A stretch of 8,538 nucleotides of DNA from Planctomycetota bacterium (GTDB lineage: Bacteria > Planctomycetota > Planctomycetia > Planctomycetales > Planctomycetaceae), in NCBI GenBank assembly GCA_026692825.1, contig JAPLOC010000239.1:1-8538 (forward strand), written 5' to 3'. The position numbers were made by a program, and so were the translations under genes. This document shows, in pieces, positions 1-5,572 of this stretch (position 1 is the first letter of the stretch; each line of letters starts with the position of its first letter). Under the pieces are notes generated by a model. The model was not told the origin of the DNA, did not search any database, and worked only from the letters and a program-made list of their open reading frames with translations.

Positions 1-2
1 AG

Positions 3-488
3 ATCGAGCGGCCTATGCGCGAGCATGGCCTGGCGGCCGCCGCGGAACCGACGCTGTCGCGGCGGTACTCTGCCGCCTGCCCGGCCTGGCCCACCTGCGG
101 ACTCGCGGTGACCGAATCAGAACGGGCGCTGCCCGGATTGCTCGACGAGATGGAGGTTGAGCTGAAGAAGCACGGCTTGGGAGGGGAGCGGATTTCCGTC
201 CACATGACAGGCTGCCCCAACGGCTGCGCTCGTCCGTACACCCCCGACATCGGTTTCGTCGGGCGTGCCGCCGGCGAGAAGTACACGATTTACCTGGGAG
301 GCAACGCCCAGGGGACCCGATTGGGATATCTCTTCAAGGATTACGTTCCGAAACCGGAGATCATCGCGGTGCTGTCCCCGGTCTTCGCACGATTCAAGGC
401 GGATCGTCACGCCGGCGAATCGTTTGGTGATTTTTGCGCTCGACTGGGGAAAGTCGCCTTGGGTGGCGATGTGGACAGCGCCCGGTAA
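3..488 (+). CDS. cysI: Assimilatory sulfite reductase hemoprotein (beta) subunit, C-terminal part
   Basis: This enzyme reduces sulfite to sulfide with six electrons in the cytoplasm during sulfate assimilation. Seen: the frame is open from the window edge to TAA at 486-488, so only about 161 C-terminal residues are present and the ATG at 15 is internal. Counting from that Met, cysteines lie at 22, 28, 67 and 71, giving CX5CX38CX3C. This is the same spacing as the E. coli CysI cluster ligands (Cys434, 440, 479, 483), the last of which bridges the 4Fe-4S cluster and siroheme. The blocks CPAWPTCGLA, GCPNGCARP, IGFVG and YLGGNAQGTRLG fit the siroheme-binding C-terminal half, and GESFGDFCARLG fits the family C-terminus. 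All ligands are intact, so function is expected. The sequence cannot tell an NADPH-dependent from a ferredoxin-dependent form, because the N-terminal half lies outside. The next gene converges on it. Confidence 0.93.
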   Translation: MERPMREHGLAAAAEPTLSRRYSAACPAWPTCGLAVTESERALPGLLDEMEVELKKHGLGGERISVHMTGCPNGCARPYTPDIGFVGRAAGEKYTIYLGGNAQGTRLGYLFKDYVPKPEIIAVLSPVFARFKADRHAGESFGDFCARLGKVALGGDVDSAR

Positions 489-505
489 TCGCTCGGCGTG
501 TCTCT

Positions 506-546
506 CCCGGACGACATTACGCTTCACCCCGACGAGAGCGTCCGGG
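506..546. repeat. Inverted repeat (8-bp arms) after sulfite reductase
   Basis: The arms CCCGGACG (506-513) and CGTCCGGG (539-546) are perfectly complementary and separated by 25 nt. It begins 17 nt after the sulfite reductase stop. It could be a transcript 3'-end hairpin, but the loop is long and no T-run follows. Confidence 0.35.
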
Positions 547-608
547 GCCTGCGCAAAGCCGCGCCCGTCGGGAAGCGGTGTTCGTTGATCTCTTCCTCAC
601 TGGCGCGA

Positions 609-659
609 CTCTGGGGAAGTTTTGTGGTTTTCGCCGAACAAAAGTTGCATTCCCCAGGG
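609..659. terminator. Two-part hairpin between convergent genes, possible bidirectional terminator
   Basis: The outer arms are CTGGGGAA (611-618) and TTCCCCAG (650-657), extended by a C-G pair (609/659) across a T-G wobble (610/658). The inner arms are TTTTGT (620-625) and ACAAAA (638-643), with a 12-nt loop. It lies 23 nt beyond the DUF4091 stop codon and 120 nt beyond the sulfite reductase stop, where a shared terminator would be expected. No uridine tract follows on either strand, so the terminator role is inference. Confidence 0.35.
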
Positions 660-681
660 CAATGCGAACGGTTTTGCGCAA

Positions 682-2112
682 TTACGGGTCAAGGCGTTTT
701 TGCGATTTCGCGTCCGCCGAGTTATCCCACGGAACGACGCCGACGGTGACGTAGCCTCCCCGCGAGCTTCGCGATTTCCGTTCGGGAACGAGCGCGCGGG
801 GGGTTGATTTCACTTTGTCCCCCCGTTCCGCCAACTGGCGGGCGATTGCGATTCGAAACGTCGTCAGGTGCTGGGGGCGGAGCGAGTCATACGCCAGGAG
901 GCCGGCATCCTCATCGCCAACGTGGCCCGTGCTGCGCGCCTCGGGTCGCAGTTTCAAAGCGGCGATCACTTGTTGGCCGACCGCCCACCGTGGTTCGCCG
1001 GTCATCGTCGCCCATAACGCCAGGTATTCGACATCCTGCTGTCCACGCAGGTAGCTCTTAAGTCGGACGGAAGGGACAGGTTCCCCCTTCCCGCGCGACA
1101 TCGCGGGATAGAGCAATGCCAACTGGTCGGCGGTCTCCCACGACTTGGAATTTCCCATGGTCTGCCACGGTAAAACTCCGTCGGCTCCGTTGCACCAAGC
1201 GTCCAGACACCATCCCGCCGGCTGTAGATTGCTGACTTCAATGGGATTGCTCGTTCCGTAATCAATGATCTGTTGACCAAACCGACTGCGGTTGTCTTGG
1301 AGCAGACGGCGGTAGACGCGCCCCGGACCCGATGCGCAGACGTTGTAGTCAAGGATCTCGTTGAAGCTGTCGCGTTGCCATTGTGGCCGAGAGATGTCGA
1401 TGCGGAACACCAACGGTGGATTTTCGAGCTGCGAGGCGGCGAGGCCATCGCGAAACGCCATTCCAAACCAGCGGATCGCCCAAAAATCCTGGAAGTGTGC
1501 CGGTTCGTCGAGCAGCCACGGCGAAGAACCGTCTTTCCAATCAGATTTTTTGTAGTTGATCTTGTTGTTGAAGTAGACCTGAAACTGAGTTCGGTTCCAG
1601 CCCCGTTTCGCGATATGACGGGCGAATTCCGCGACGCCATCGCGGAATTTCTCACGATATTCCGCCGAAAACGCCTGGTCGGCCCAATAGCTGCCGTTGT
1701 AATGATCGGTGATCGCCGTCGGCCAATTTTCGTGAATTGGCAGATAGAAAGTTTCCAGAGGGATCCCGCGACGCGGCAAATCCTGAAACGCTGACCCGTC
1801 TAACAGCGGACCAAACCGCGCGTCGTACTTCTTCCAGTCGAATTGACCGCCGCGTACTTCTGGAGCGCAATCACGATCCATCTTCCCCGATTGCGAATAG
1901 GGGAGCCGGTTGACCACTGTTCGATGACGATGCGCCAGCCGGTAGTAATCGGTCGCGTTCTCGGGCAGCGAGTAGCAGTTCAGTTCCGGTATGAATGACA
2001 GTCGGTCGGGCAACTCAAAGGGCCAGACCGTCAGCTTGACGTCGAGTGCCAAGGTCGATTTCGGTCCAGTCAGGATCAATTTTCCCGCATGCTCGCCAGC
2101 GGGTCTGGGGGG
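682..2112 (-). pseudogene. DUF4091 protein, 3' (C-terminal) part after a reading-frame break
   Basis: This is the second half of the gene that starts at 3638. From the C-run at 2112 to TAA at 684-682 the frame encodes about 476 residues and has no good start of its own. Upstream of 2112 this frame gives arginine- and proline-rich text unlike a protein, while the other frame is clearly coding there. It begins PRPAGEHAGKLILTG, typical of the beta-domain entering the DUF4091 barrel, followed by LTVWPFELPDRLSFIPELNC. Later blocks are FYLPIHENWPT, PWLLDEPAHFQDFWAIRW (the DEP motif common in this group), LQPAGWCLDAW, GVLPWQTMG and RLKSYLRGQQDVEYLALW, close to the C-terminal DUF4091 pattern. The tail of about 40 residues is basic and not conserved-looking. 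The family is glycosidase-like, with substrates mostly unknown. One added base in the C-run rejoins it to the 5' part. Whether this is mutation, sequencing error or frameshifting cannot be settled here. Confidence 0.82.
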
Positions 2113-3638
2113 ACTTGGAAACCGGTCCCGAGGGGAACCAGCGGATCTGGCAAAAGGCCAAGTTTTGATCGGACAAGTCTGGCACGCAGGAATTCCGCCT
2201 TGAGTCGGGGGAGTTCCCATTCGAGTCGGACGGCGAATTTGTCGAGGCGACCGTCGATCACGACCTGAAAACCCACAATCTCGTTTTGGGCCGCATGCAG
2301 CGTGATCGTGCGATTCGCCGCGTTCCACAGCGGATTTCTCACTGAGTAATCCGCTGGCTGTTCCGGGATGAATTCGCCAGACGCCGGGTGAATTTTGTCG
2401 AGCGTGTCAACAATCGAGATCTTCGCGCCATCCAGCAGGGGAGATTCACCGAACGGGGCGTCTCCCTCCGGTTCGATTTCGGGAAGTGCCCGTGGGGTTC
2501 GGGTGGAGGGTTGAAAGGAAAACGTCGCGGGGGGACCGACATTACCAGCCGCATCCACCGCCCGCACCCGCAATTTGCGAACCGCGTCGCTGGCAGCAAC
2601 CACGTCACGACAATGAAGTTTAACCACTTCGCCTGCTTTCCCCGCATTGGGGATCAGGTACCGGGGCAAGGGTTCGCCATCCAGGTCGACAAAAAAGCCG
2701 ATTGTTCCCGCCGGCCCTTCGTCGCGGGGTGTCTCCCAGTGGATGATCGCTTCACCACGCGGGAGGCGGGACGATTCGGGATCGAGCGAGAATCCCTCAC
2801 AGATTCGCGGGGGAAGGTTATCGGAATCCCCCAAAACCACTTCAAGCCAGGGGGCCGACCGCGTTCCCGCATCGCGACTGGCGACCAACCGGTTCGCCGG
2901 TTGACGCTTCTCCAGCTTGCCGGCGTTCAGGCTCCACTCCGAGCCTTGATCATCAAAAACGACGAAACCGTGGCTGATTCCCGCGGCGCGGGCGGCGACA
3001 ACCGCCGGCTCCACCGCGATCCGCTGCCAACCTTCGTCATCGGGAACCGTCGCGTCCGCCATCCACCACAGTGTATTCCCATTGCCCAGGACCACGCTGG
3101 AAAGGTCACTTCCCGCGAACGACCAGGGAGTTTCCGGCGCGATCCGCCACCGAAACGACGAACTTCCGGCTTGCGGTCGATAGCGTGTCGAAGTCCCTTC
3201 AACCCAGTCGGCGGCGACTGTTCCGACCGAGACCCGTTTCAGAATTTCGGGAGAAATCACCTGGAAATGCAGTGTGGCCGCCTGAATCGCCCGTCCCTTC
3301 AATGGCTTCGGATCAATGTCGACCAGCGAGAATTCCTGGTACGACTTCAGTTTCAGTCGACCTTCGCCCCCCAGGTTGCCGTTCGCTTCGTCGCGAACGT
3401 TGGAAAACCACGCGTCTTTGATGACTGGACAGCGCACGACTTCGCCGCGTGGTGTTGGAAGCACAGCGGGACGCCTGACTTTGTCTTCCCGCGAGGTGGC
3501 GGGCTTGGCGACCGGAAAGACAATGTGTTCATCGAATTCCCGAGGCCAGTCGGGTTTACGGGACTGCCAGAAAGCGAGGGCACCAAAAATCGCCAGCAGG
3601 GCGAAGCCAGCCGACGCCGACACCATTCGATAACGCAT
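2076..3638 (-). pseudogene. Membrane-anchored DUF4091 protein, 5' (N-terminal) part ending at a frame break
   Basis: This is the first 520 residues of a large surface or periplasmic protein, stopping at TGA (2078-2076) shortly after the frame break at 2107-2112. The start is ATG at 3638 rather than the longer open frame to 3803: GGAGAG sits 4 nt upstream, and the extra N-terminal residues would overlap pyrE and read as low-complexity text. Residues 1-24 (MRYRMVSASAGFALLAIFGA onward) form a short basic head and one hydrophobic helix without an obvious cleavage site, so an anchor is more likely than a cleaved signal. Residues about 70-270 resemble a DNRLR/CBM96-type beta domain (DAWFSNVRDEANGNLGG, VAADWVEG, WQRIAVE, GFVVFDDQG). 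Residues about 276-376 look like an Ig/FN3 domain ending VRAVDAAGNVGPP. Residues about 430-520 (ITLHAAQNEIVGFQVVI, LLPDPLVPL) begin the DUF4091 module. A rejoined protein would be 985 residues. Confidence 0.8.
2106..2112 (-). other. Frame break at a C-run (C CCC CCA) in the DUF4091 gene
   Basis: The coding strand has six consecutive C (plus-strand G 2107-2112) followed by A. The upstream frame reads GTC CCC CCA GAC and stops 33 nt after that CCA codon. The downstream frame is one base back and reads CCC CCC AGA CCC GCT. A -1 slip, or one extra C, joins them as FQVPPRPAGEHAGKL. In the upstream frame the heptamer is C CCC CCA, which formally fits the X XXY YYZ slippery pattern. Confidence 0.8.
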
Positions 3639-3642
3639 GTCG

Positions 3643-3648
3643 CTCTCC
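3643..3648 (-). promoter_or_regulatory. Ribosome binding site for the DUF4091 gene
   Basis: GGAGAG on the minus strand lies 4 nt before ATG 3638 and sets the start at that Met rather than at 3803. The same hexamer precedes pyrE. Confidence 0.65.
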
Positions 3649-3670
3649 GTTCGGGATGATGCCAACCAGT

Positions 3671-4225
3671 TTACGCCGGGGGAGGTTCGATACCAAAGTC
3701 GCGAATCGTCAACAGATTGGAGAGGGGGAGATTCCGGGCTGCGAAATTGGCGGCCCCTCCTTCCATGCGGTCGATCACCGCGACGATCCGGACCACTTCG
3801 CAACCAAATTCCACGATTCGGTCAACCGCTTGCAACGCGCTGCCGCCGGTGGTCACGACGTCGTCGATGACCACAACTTTCATCCCCGGCTTCATCGGAC
3901 CTTCAATGTACCGCTGGGTCCCATGTCCCTTCGCCTCTTTGCGCACCATGAACCCACAGAGCGATCGGCCCCGGGCTCCCGCGACCGCCAGCACCCCACC
4001 CACAATTGGATCGGCTCCAATCGACATTCCGCCGATCGCGTCGAACTCCACTCCGTCAAGCAGCTCGAGCAGGCCCTCGCTGACAAGCCGTAAGCCCTCG
4101 GAGTGCAGCGAAATCTGCTTCCCGTCGAGGTAGTAACTTGCCTTCCTCCCGGATGCGAGAGTGAAGTCACCAAACTTCAGCGCGCGTTCTCGAAACAGGG
4201 TGATCAGTCGTTCGCGATCAAACAT
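3671..4225 (-). CDS. pyrE: Orotate phosphoribosyltransferase
   Basis: PyrE joins orotate and PRPP to give orotidine 5'-phosphate plus pyrophosphate, the fifth step of de novo UMP synthesis, in the cytoplasm. The protein has 184 residues, within the usual bacterial size of somewhat over 200 or slightly less. Seen: the PRPP-binding motif VVVIDDVVTTGGSA at residues 117-130, with the paired acids D121-D122 and the TTGGS phosphate loop. The mobile catalytic loop RKEAKGHG at 95-102 carries the lysines and histidine equivalent to the E. coli RKEAKDHG loop. The N-terminus has the family-like F-T-L-A-S-G-R-K-A-S-Y-Y segment at 21-32. The start at 4225 is supported by GGAGAG 9 nt upstream; the frame continues to 4384 but the added residues are not conserved-looking. 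The DUF4091 gene begins 32 nt after its stop on the same strand, suggesting co-transcription. No key residue is missing. Confidence 0.95.
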   Translation of the reverse strand: MFDRERLITLFRERALKFGDFTLASGRKASYYLDGKQISLHSEGLRLVSEGLLELLDGVEFDAIGGMSIGADPIVGGVLAVAGARGRSLCGFMVRKEAKGHGTQRYIEGPMKPGMKVVVIDDVVTTGGSALQAVDRIVEFGCEVVRIVAVIDRMEGGAANFAARNLPLSNLLTIRDFGIEPPPA

Positions 4226-4234
4226 GAAATTCTT

Positions 4235-4240
4235 CTCTCC
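4235..4240 (-). promoter_or_regulatory. Ribosome binding site for pyrE
   Basis: GGAGAG on the minus strand, 9 nt before the ATG at 4225, supports starting PyrE at MFDRERL rather than at the longer frame reaching 4384. Confidence 0.6.
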
Positions 4241-4448
4241 GTGGGTATCACACCCCGTCGTCCATTCCACACAGGGCGCGTGATCGACGAAAGGGGTTCC
4301 TCGCGGCTGCGAGCGTTGACTCGGGCGGGGGTCAGGGCCTCGCTCCAGTGGGGTCGGGCGCAGGTTAGTCGTCCCGGCGCGCACCCCGCAAGTGACTGAG
4401 GTTTGTTCTCCGCTCGGGGTGGGTTTCGGAAAAATTGGAATTTCGGGG

Positions 4449-4458
4449 TTGTGGGATT
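4449..4458 (+). repeat. TTGTGGGATT repeat, copy 1
   Basis: First of three copies of the decamer TTGTGGGATT in 725 bp around mraZ. Its last base is the first base of the candidate -35 element, so a bound protein here could block transcription. It contains TGGGA, similar to the TGGGN core of the E. coli MraZ box, but without the 10-bp tandem spacing known there. Confidence 0.55.
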
Positions 4459-4486
4459 TGAAATTGTCGCACCGGAAATGTAGGCT
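4458..4486 (+). promoter_or_regulatory. Candidate sigma-70-type promoter for mraZ
   Basis: TTGAAA (4458-4463) matches the -35 consensus at five of six positions. It is followed by a 17-nt spacer and a weak -10, TAGGCT (4481-4486, three of six). It points toward mraZ. The weak -10 makes this only a suggestion. Confidence 0.22.
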
Positions 4487-4538
4487 GTACTCATCTTCGT
4501 GGGTTTGGTGCCCAGAACGCTCTTTAGAAATCTGTTGA

Positions 4539-4550
4539 TTGTGGGATTCA
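4539..4550 (+). repeat. TTGTGGGATTCA repeat, copy 2 (inverted partner at 5162-5173)
   Basis: TTGTGGGATTCA occurs here and, as a perfect inverted copy, at 5162-5173. The two 12-mers therefore face each other across mraZ. Copy 1 at 4449 shares the first ten bases. A regulator site or the edges of a duplicated or inserted segment are both possible. Confidence 0.55.
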
Positions 4551-4582
4551 CGCCCATTACGATGGGGTCGCTGAATCAGTGG

Positions 4583-4603
4583 CCACCGCGACCGTCGCGG
4601 TGG
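4583..4603. repeat. GC-rich perfect palindrome upstream of mraZ
   Basis: The arms CCACCGCGAC (4583-4592) and GTCGCGGTGG (4594-4603) are perfectly complementary around a single base. It ends 29 nt before ATG 4633. As DNA it could be an operator for a dimeric protein. As RNA it would form a 9-bp stem with a 3-nt loop in the leader. If translation instead began at GTG 4579, the palindrome would lie inside the coding region. Confidence 0.6.
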
Positions 4604-4632
4604 TGGCTCGCGACTCCTCGCCGTGTGGTTCC

Positions 4633-5121
4633 ATGTCGGCTCCTCCGCAATCGTTCATCACTGGCGAGTTCAAGCGGGTGATCGACGATCGCTACCGCAT
4701 CACGCTCCCGCCGGAATTGGCGGAACCCGTTTCGAACGAATCGGGGGATGTGATCCTGGTGAAAGAGCGGGCGGGCTGCGTGAGTCTGTGGCGCGCCGCC
4801 GACTGGCAGAAACGCCTCGACGATGGCGTGTCGCTCATCCAGCAAAAGATCCAGCTTGGAAGAATGGAGCAAAAGTGGGGCGAAGTGCAGCGATTCGGTC
4901 GGCTGCTCTCGACTCGCAGCCGCCTGGTGAAGCTGGCTGGCCGATCTCGGCTGGTCATTCCCGAAGGGTTTCGGGAATTCCTCGACGTCGCCCCGGAAAC
5001 GGAAGTCATGCTCGTTGGTGCCGTCGTCTGTGTTGAGATCTGGAACCCGCTCGCCTGGCTGGAATTGCTGCGGCAGGAAATGCCCGCGTTCGGGCCGCTG
5101 CTCAAAGAACTGGCGGATTAG
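4633..5121 (+). CDS. mraZ: MraZ-like transcriptional regulator with two AbrB-type repeats
   Basis: MraZ proteins are ring-forming DNA-binding regulators that classically repress their own promoter and the division/cell-wall cluster. From ATG 4633 the product has 162 residues, slightly above the usual 140-155. Repeat 1 (about residues 8-32, FITGEFKRVIDDRYRITLPP) keeps the DxxxR motif as D18 and R22. Repeat 2 (about 98-140, LAGRSRLVIPEGFREFLDV then LVGAVVCVEIWNPLAW) keeps R106 and the following LVIP, but Ala102 replaces the Asp, so one DxxxR is degenerate. The hydrophobic G-x-x-x-x-x-E-I-W segment near the end is typical of the family. A GTG at 4579 in frame would add 18 low-complexity residues. 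Neither start has a strong ribosome site, and ATG 4633 is preferred because the conserved part begins right after it. No rsmH, ftsL or ftsI follows, so it stands outside a dcw cluster. Confidence 0.82.
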   Translation: MSAPPQSFITGEFKRVIDDRYRITLPPELAEPVSNESGDVILVKERAGCVSLWRAADWQKRLDDGVSLIQQKIQLGRMEQKWGEVQRFGRLLSTRSRLVKLAGRSRLVIPEGFREFLDVAPETEVMLVGAVVCVEIWNPLAWLELLRQEMPAFGPLLKELAD

Positions 5122-5161
5122 ACGAGTGCTAACTCTCCGATCCATCGCCAACAACACCCCC

Positions 5162-5173
5162 TGAATCCCACAA
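5162..5173 (-). repeat. TTGTGGGATTCA repeat, inverted copy 3
   Basis: The minus strand reads TTGTGGGATTCA, identical to 4539-4550. It starts 41 nt after the mraZ stop. It gives a 12-bp inverted pair flanking mraZ. Confidence 0.55.
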
Positions 5174-5209
5174 CGGTCTCGAATCACTTCGGGCAACGCG
5201 TACACCCCC

Positions 5210-5333
5210 GCATGCCCGGCCCAGAGAAGAAAGCCCCCTCACTCGGTGTTGTTCATCCGCGCTGTGTCAAGCGTTCACGCACCATGGACGGCTTGTTTGG
5301 CATGGATGCCGCTTTCTTCTTGGCCGGGCATGC
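5210..5333. repeat. Long imperfect inverted repeat (arms 25 and 23 nt, 76-nt loop)
   Basis: Arm 1 (5210-5234) and the reverse complement of arm 2 (5311-5333) share GCATGCCCGGCC and then AGAAGAAAGC, differing only by three versus one base between these blocks. A further 9-bp pair, AACAACACC (5150-5158) and GGTGTTGTT (5245-5253), lies nearby. The transcript would fold into a long stem. Possible explanations are a small non-coding RNA, a foldback or MITE-like element, or a duplicated fragment. No target-site duplication was found. Confidence 0.6.
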
Positions 5334-5572
5334 GAATTTCTTTGGCGTTGGCGACGGCCCCATCTGCCTTGAGCGAATCGGGAGAAAGATCGACGGCTAG
5401 CCCCAAACCATACTGCGCGGTCCAGACCCCATCCCCATTGTGTGGATTGGTGAATCAGATCTTCGCTCTGTCTGCCAGGCACGACGTCGATAACAAAGTG
5501 ATCTGACGTCTTCACCATCGAGCCGGCCGGCGCGGGGGACGCGAGTTGTCTGGTTTTCACGCCGTGCGGAGT

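Larger units (their letters stand above)
489..681. other. Convergent intergenic region without a gene
   Basis: This gap separates the 3' ends of the sulfite reductase gene (+) and the DUF4091 gene (-). Short open frames here show no family-like sequence. It holds two inverted repeats, listed separately, that could act in transcription termination. Neither is followed by a clear T-run, so rho-independent termination is not demonstrated for either strand. Confidence 0.6.
4226..4632. other. Divergent control region between pyrE and mraZ
   Basis: About 400 nt without a convincing gene, between two divergently transcribed genes. The stretch near 4426-4480 is the most AT-rich and is where promoters are most plausible. 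The region contains two copies of TTGTGGGATT, a near-consensus -35 element for the plus strand, and a GC-rich palindrome just before mraZ. The short open frames crossing it have no family-like content. I could not assign a pyrE promoter. Confidence 0.6.
5122..5572. other. Non-coding or decayed region downstream of mraZ
   Basis: About 450 nt with no confident gene between mraZ and the stop of the next minus-strand gene. The minus strand gives protein-like text in pieces: a GTG-started stretch from 5560 (SMVKTSDHFVIDVVPGR), then in another frame YGLGLAVDLSPDSLKADGAV from about 5412 to a TGA near 5275, and AGVYALPEVIRDRCGIQGVL near 5215-5155. The frame change and stops would fit a decayed gene, or a dispersed intergenic repeat in which several frames are open. 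It also holds the inverted repeat at 5210-5333. I do not recognise a family. Confidence 0.4.

Noticed and set aside
1273..1794. Plus-strand open frame of 173 codons
   Set aside because: It is antisense to the DUF4091 3' part, which carries conserved motifs, and no independent support is seen.
2113..2328. N-terminal extension of the DUF4091 3' part upstream of the C-run
   Set aside because: The other frame encodes conserved DUF4091 sequence here, while this frame gives Arg/Pro-rich text, so the extension is a shadow.
2388..3659. Long plus-strand open frame (423 codons)
   Set aside because: It lies antisense to the DUF4091 5' part, which has clear domains, a membrane anchor and a ribosome site. 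Its own translation is rich in Arg, Pro and Ser with no family-like block.
3639..3803. Earlier start for the DUF4091 5' part
   Set aside because: It would overlap pyrE by more than 100 nt, lacks a good ribosome site, and places a non-conserved basic stretch before the membrane anchor.
4226..4384. Longer N-terminus for PyrE
   Set aside because: GGAGAG with suitable spacing precedes ATG 4225, and PyrE homologues begin close to this point.
4539..5173. mraZ as an insertion-sequence-like cassette bounded by the 12-bp inverted repeat
   Set aside because: There is no transposase, the repeat ends are not at matching distances from the gene, and a third copy lies outside the pair. A regulatory or chance explanation is at least as good.
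4576..5205. Minus-strand open frame antisense to mraZ
   Set aside because: The plus strand carries recognisable AbrB repeats. Only the part beyond the mraZ 3' end (about 5122-5205) looks protein-like, and that is reported with the downstream region.
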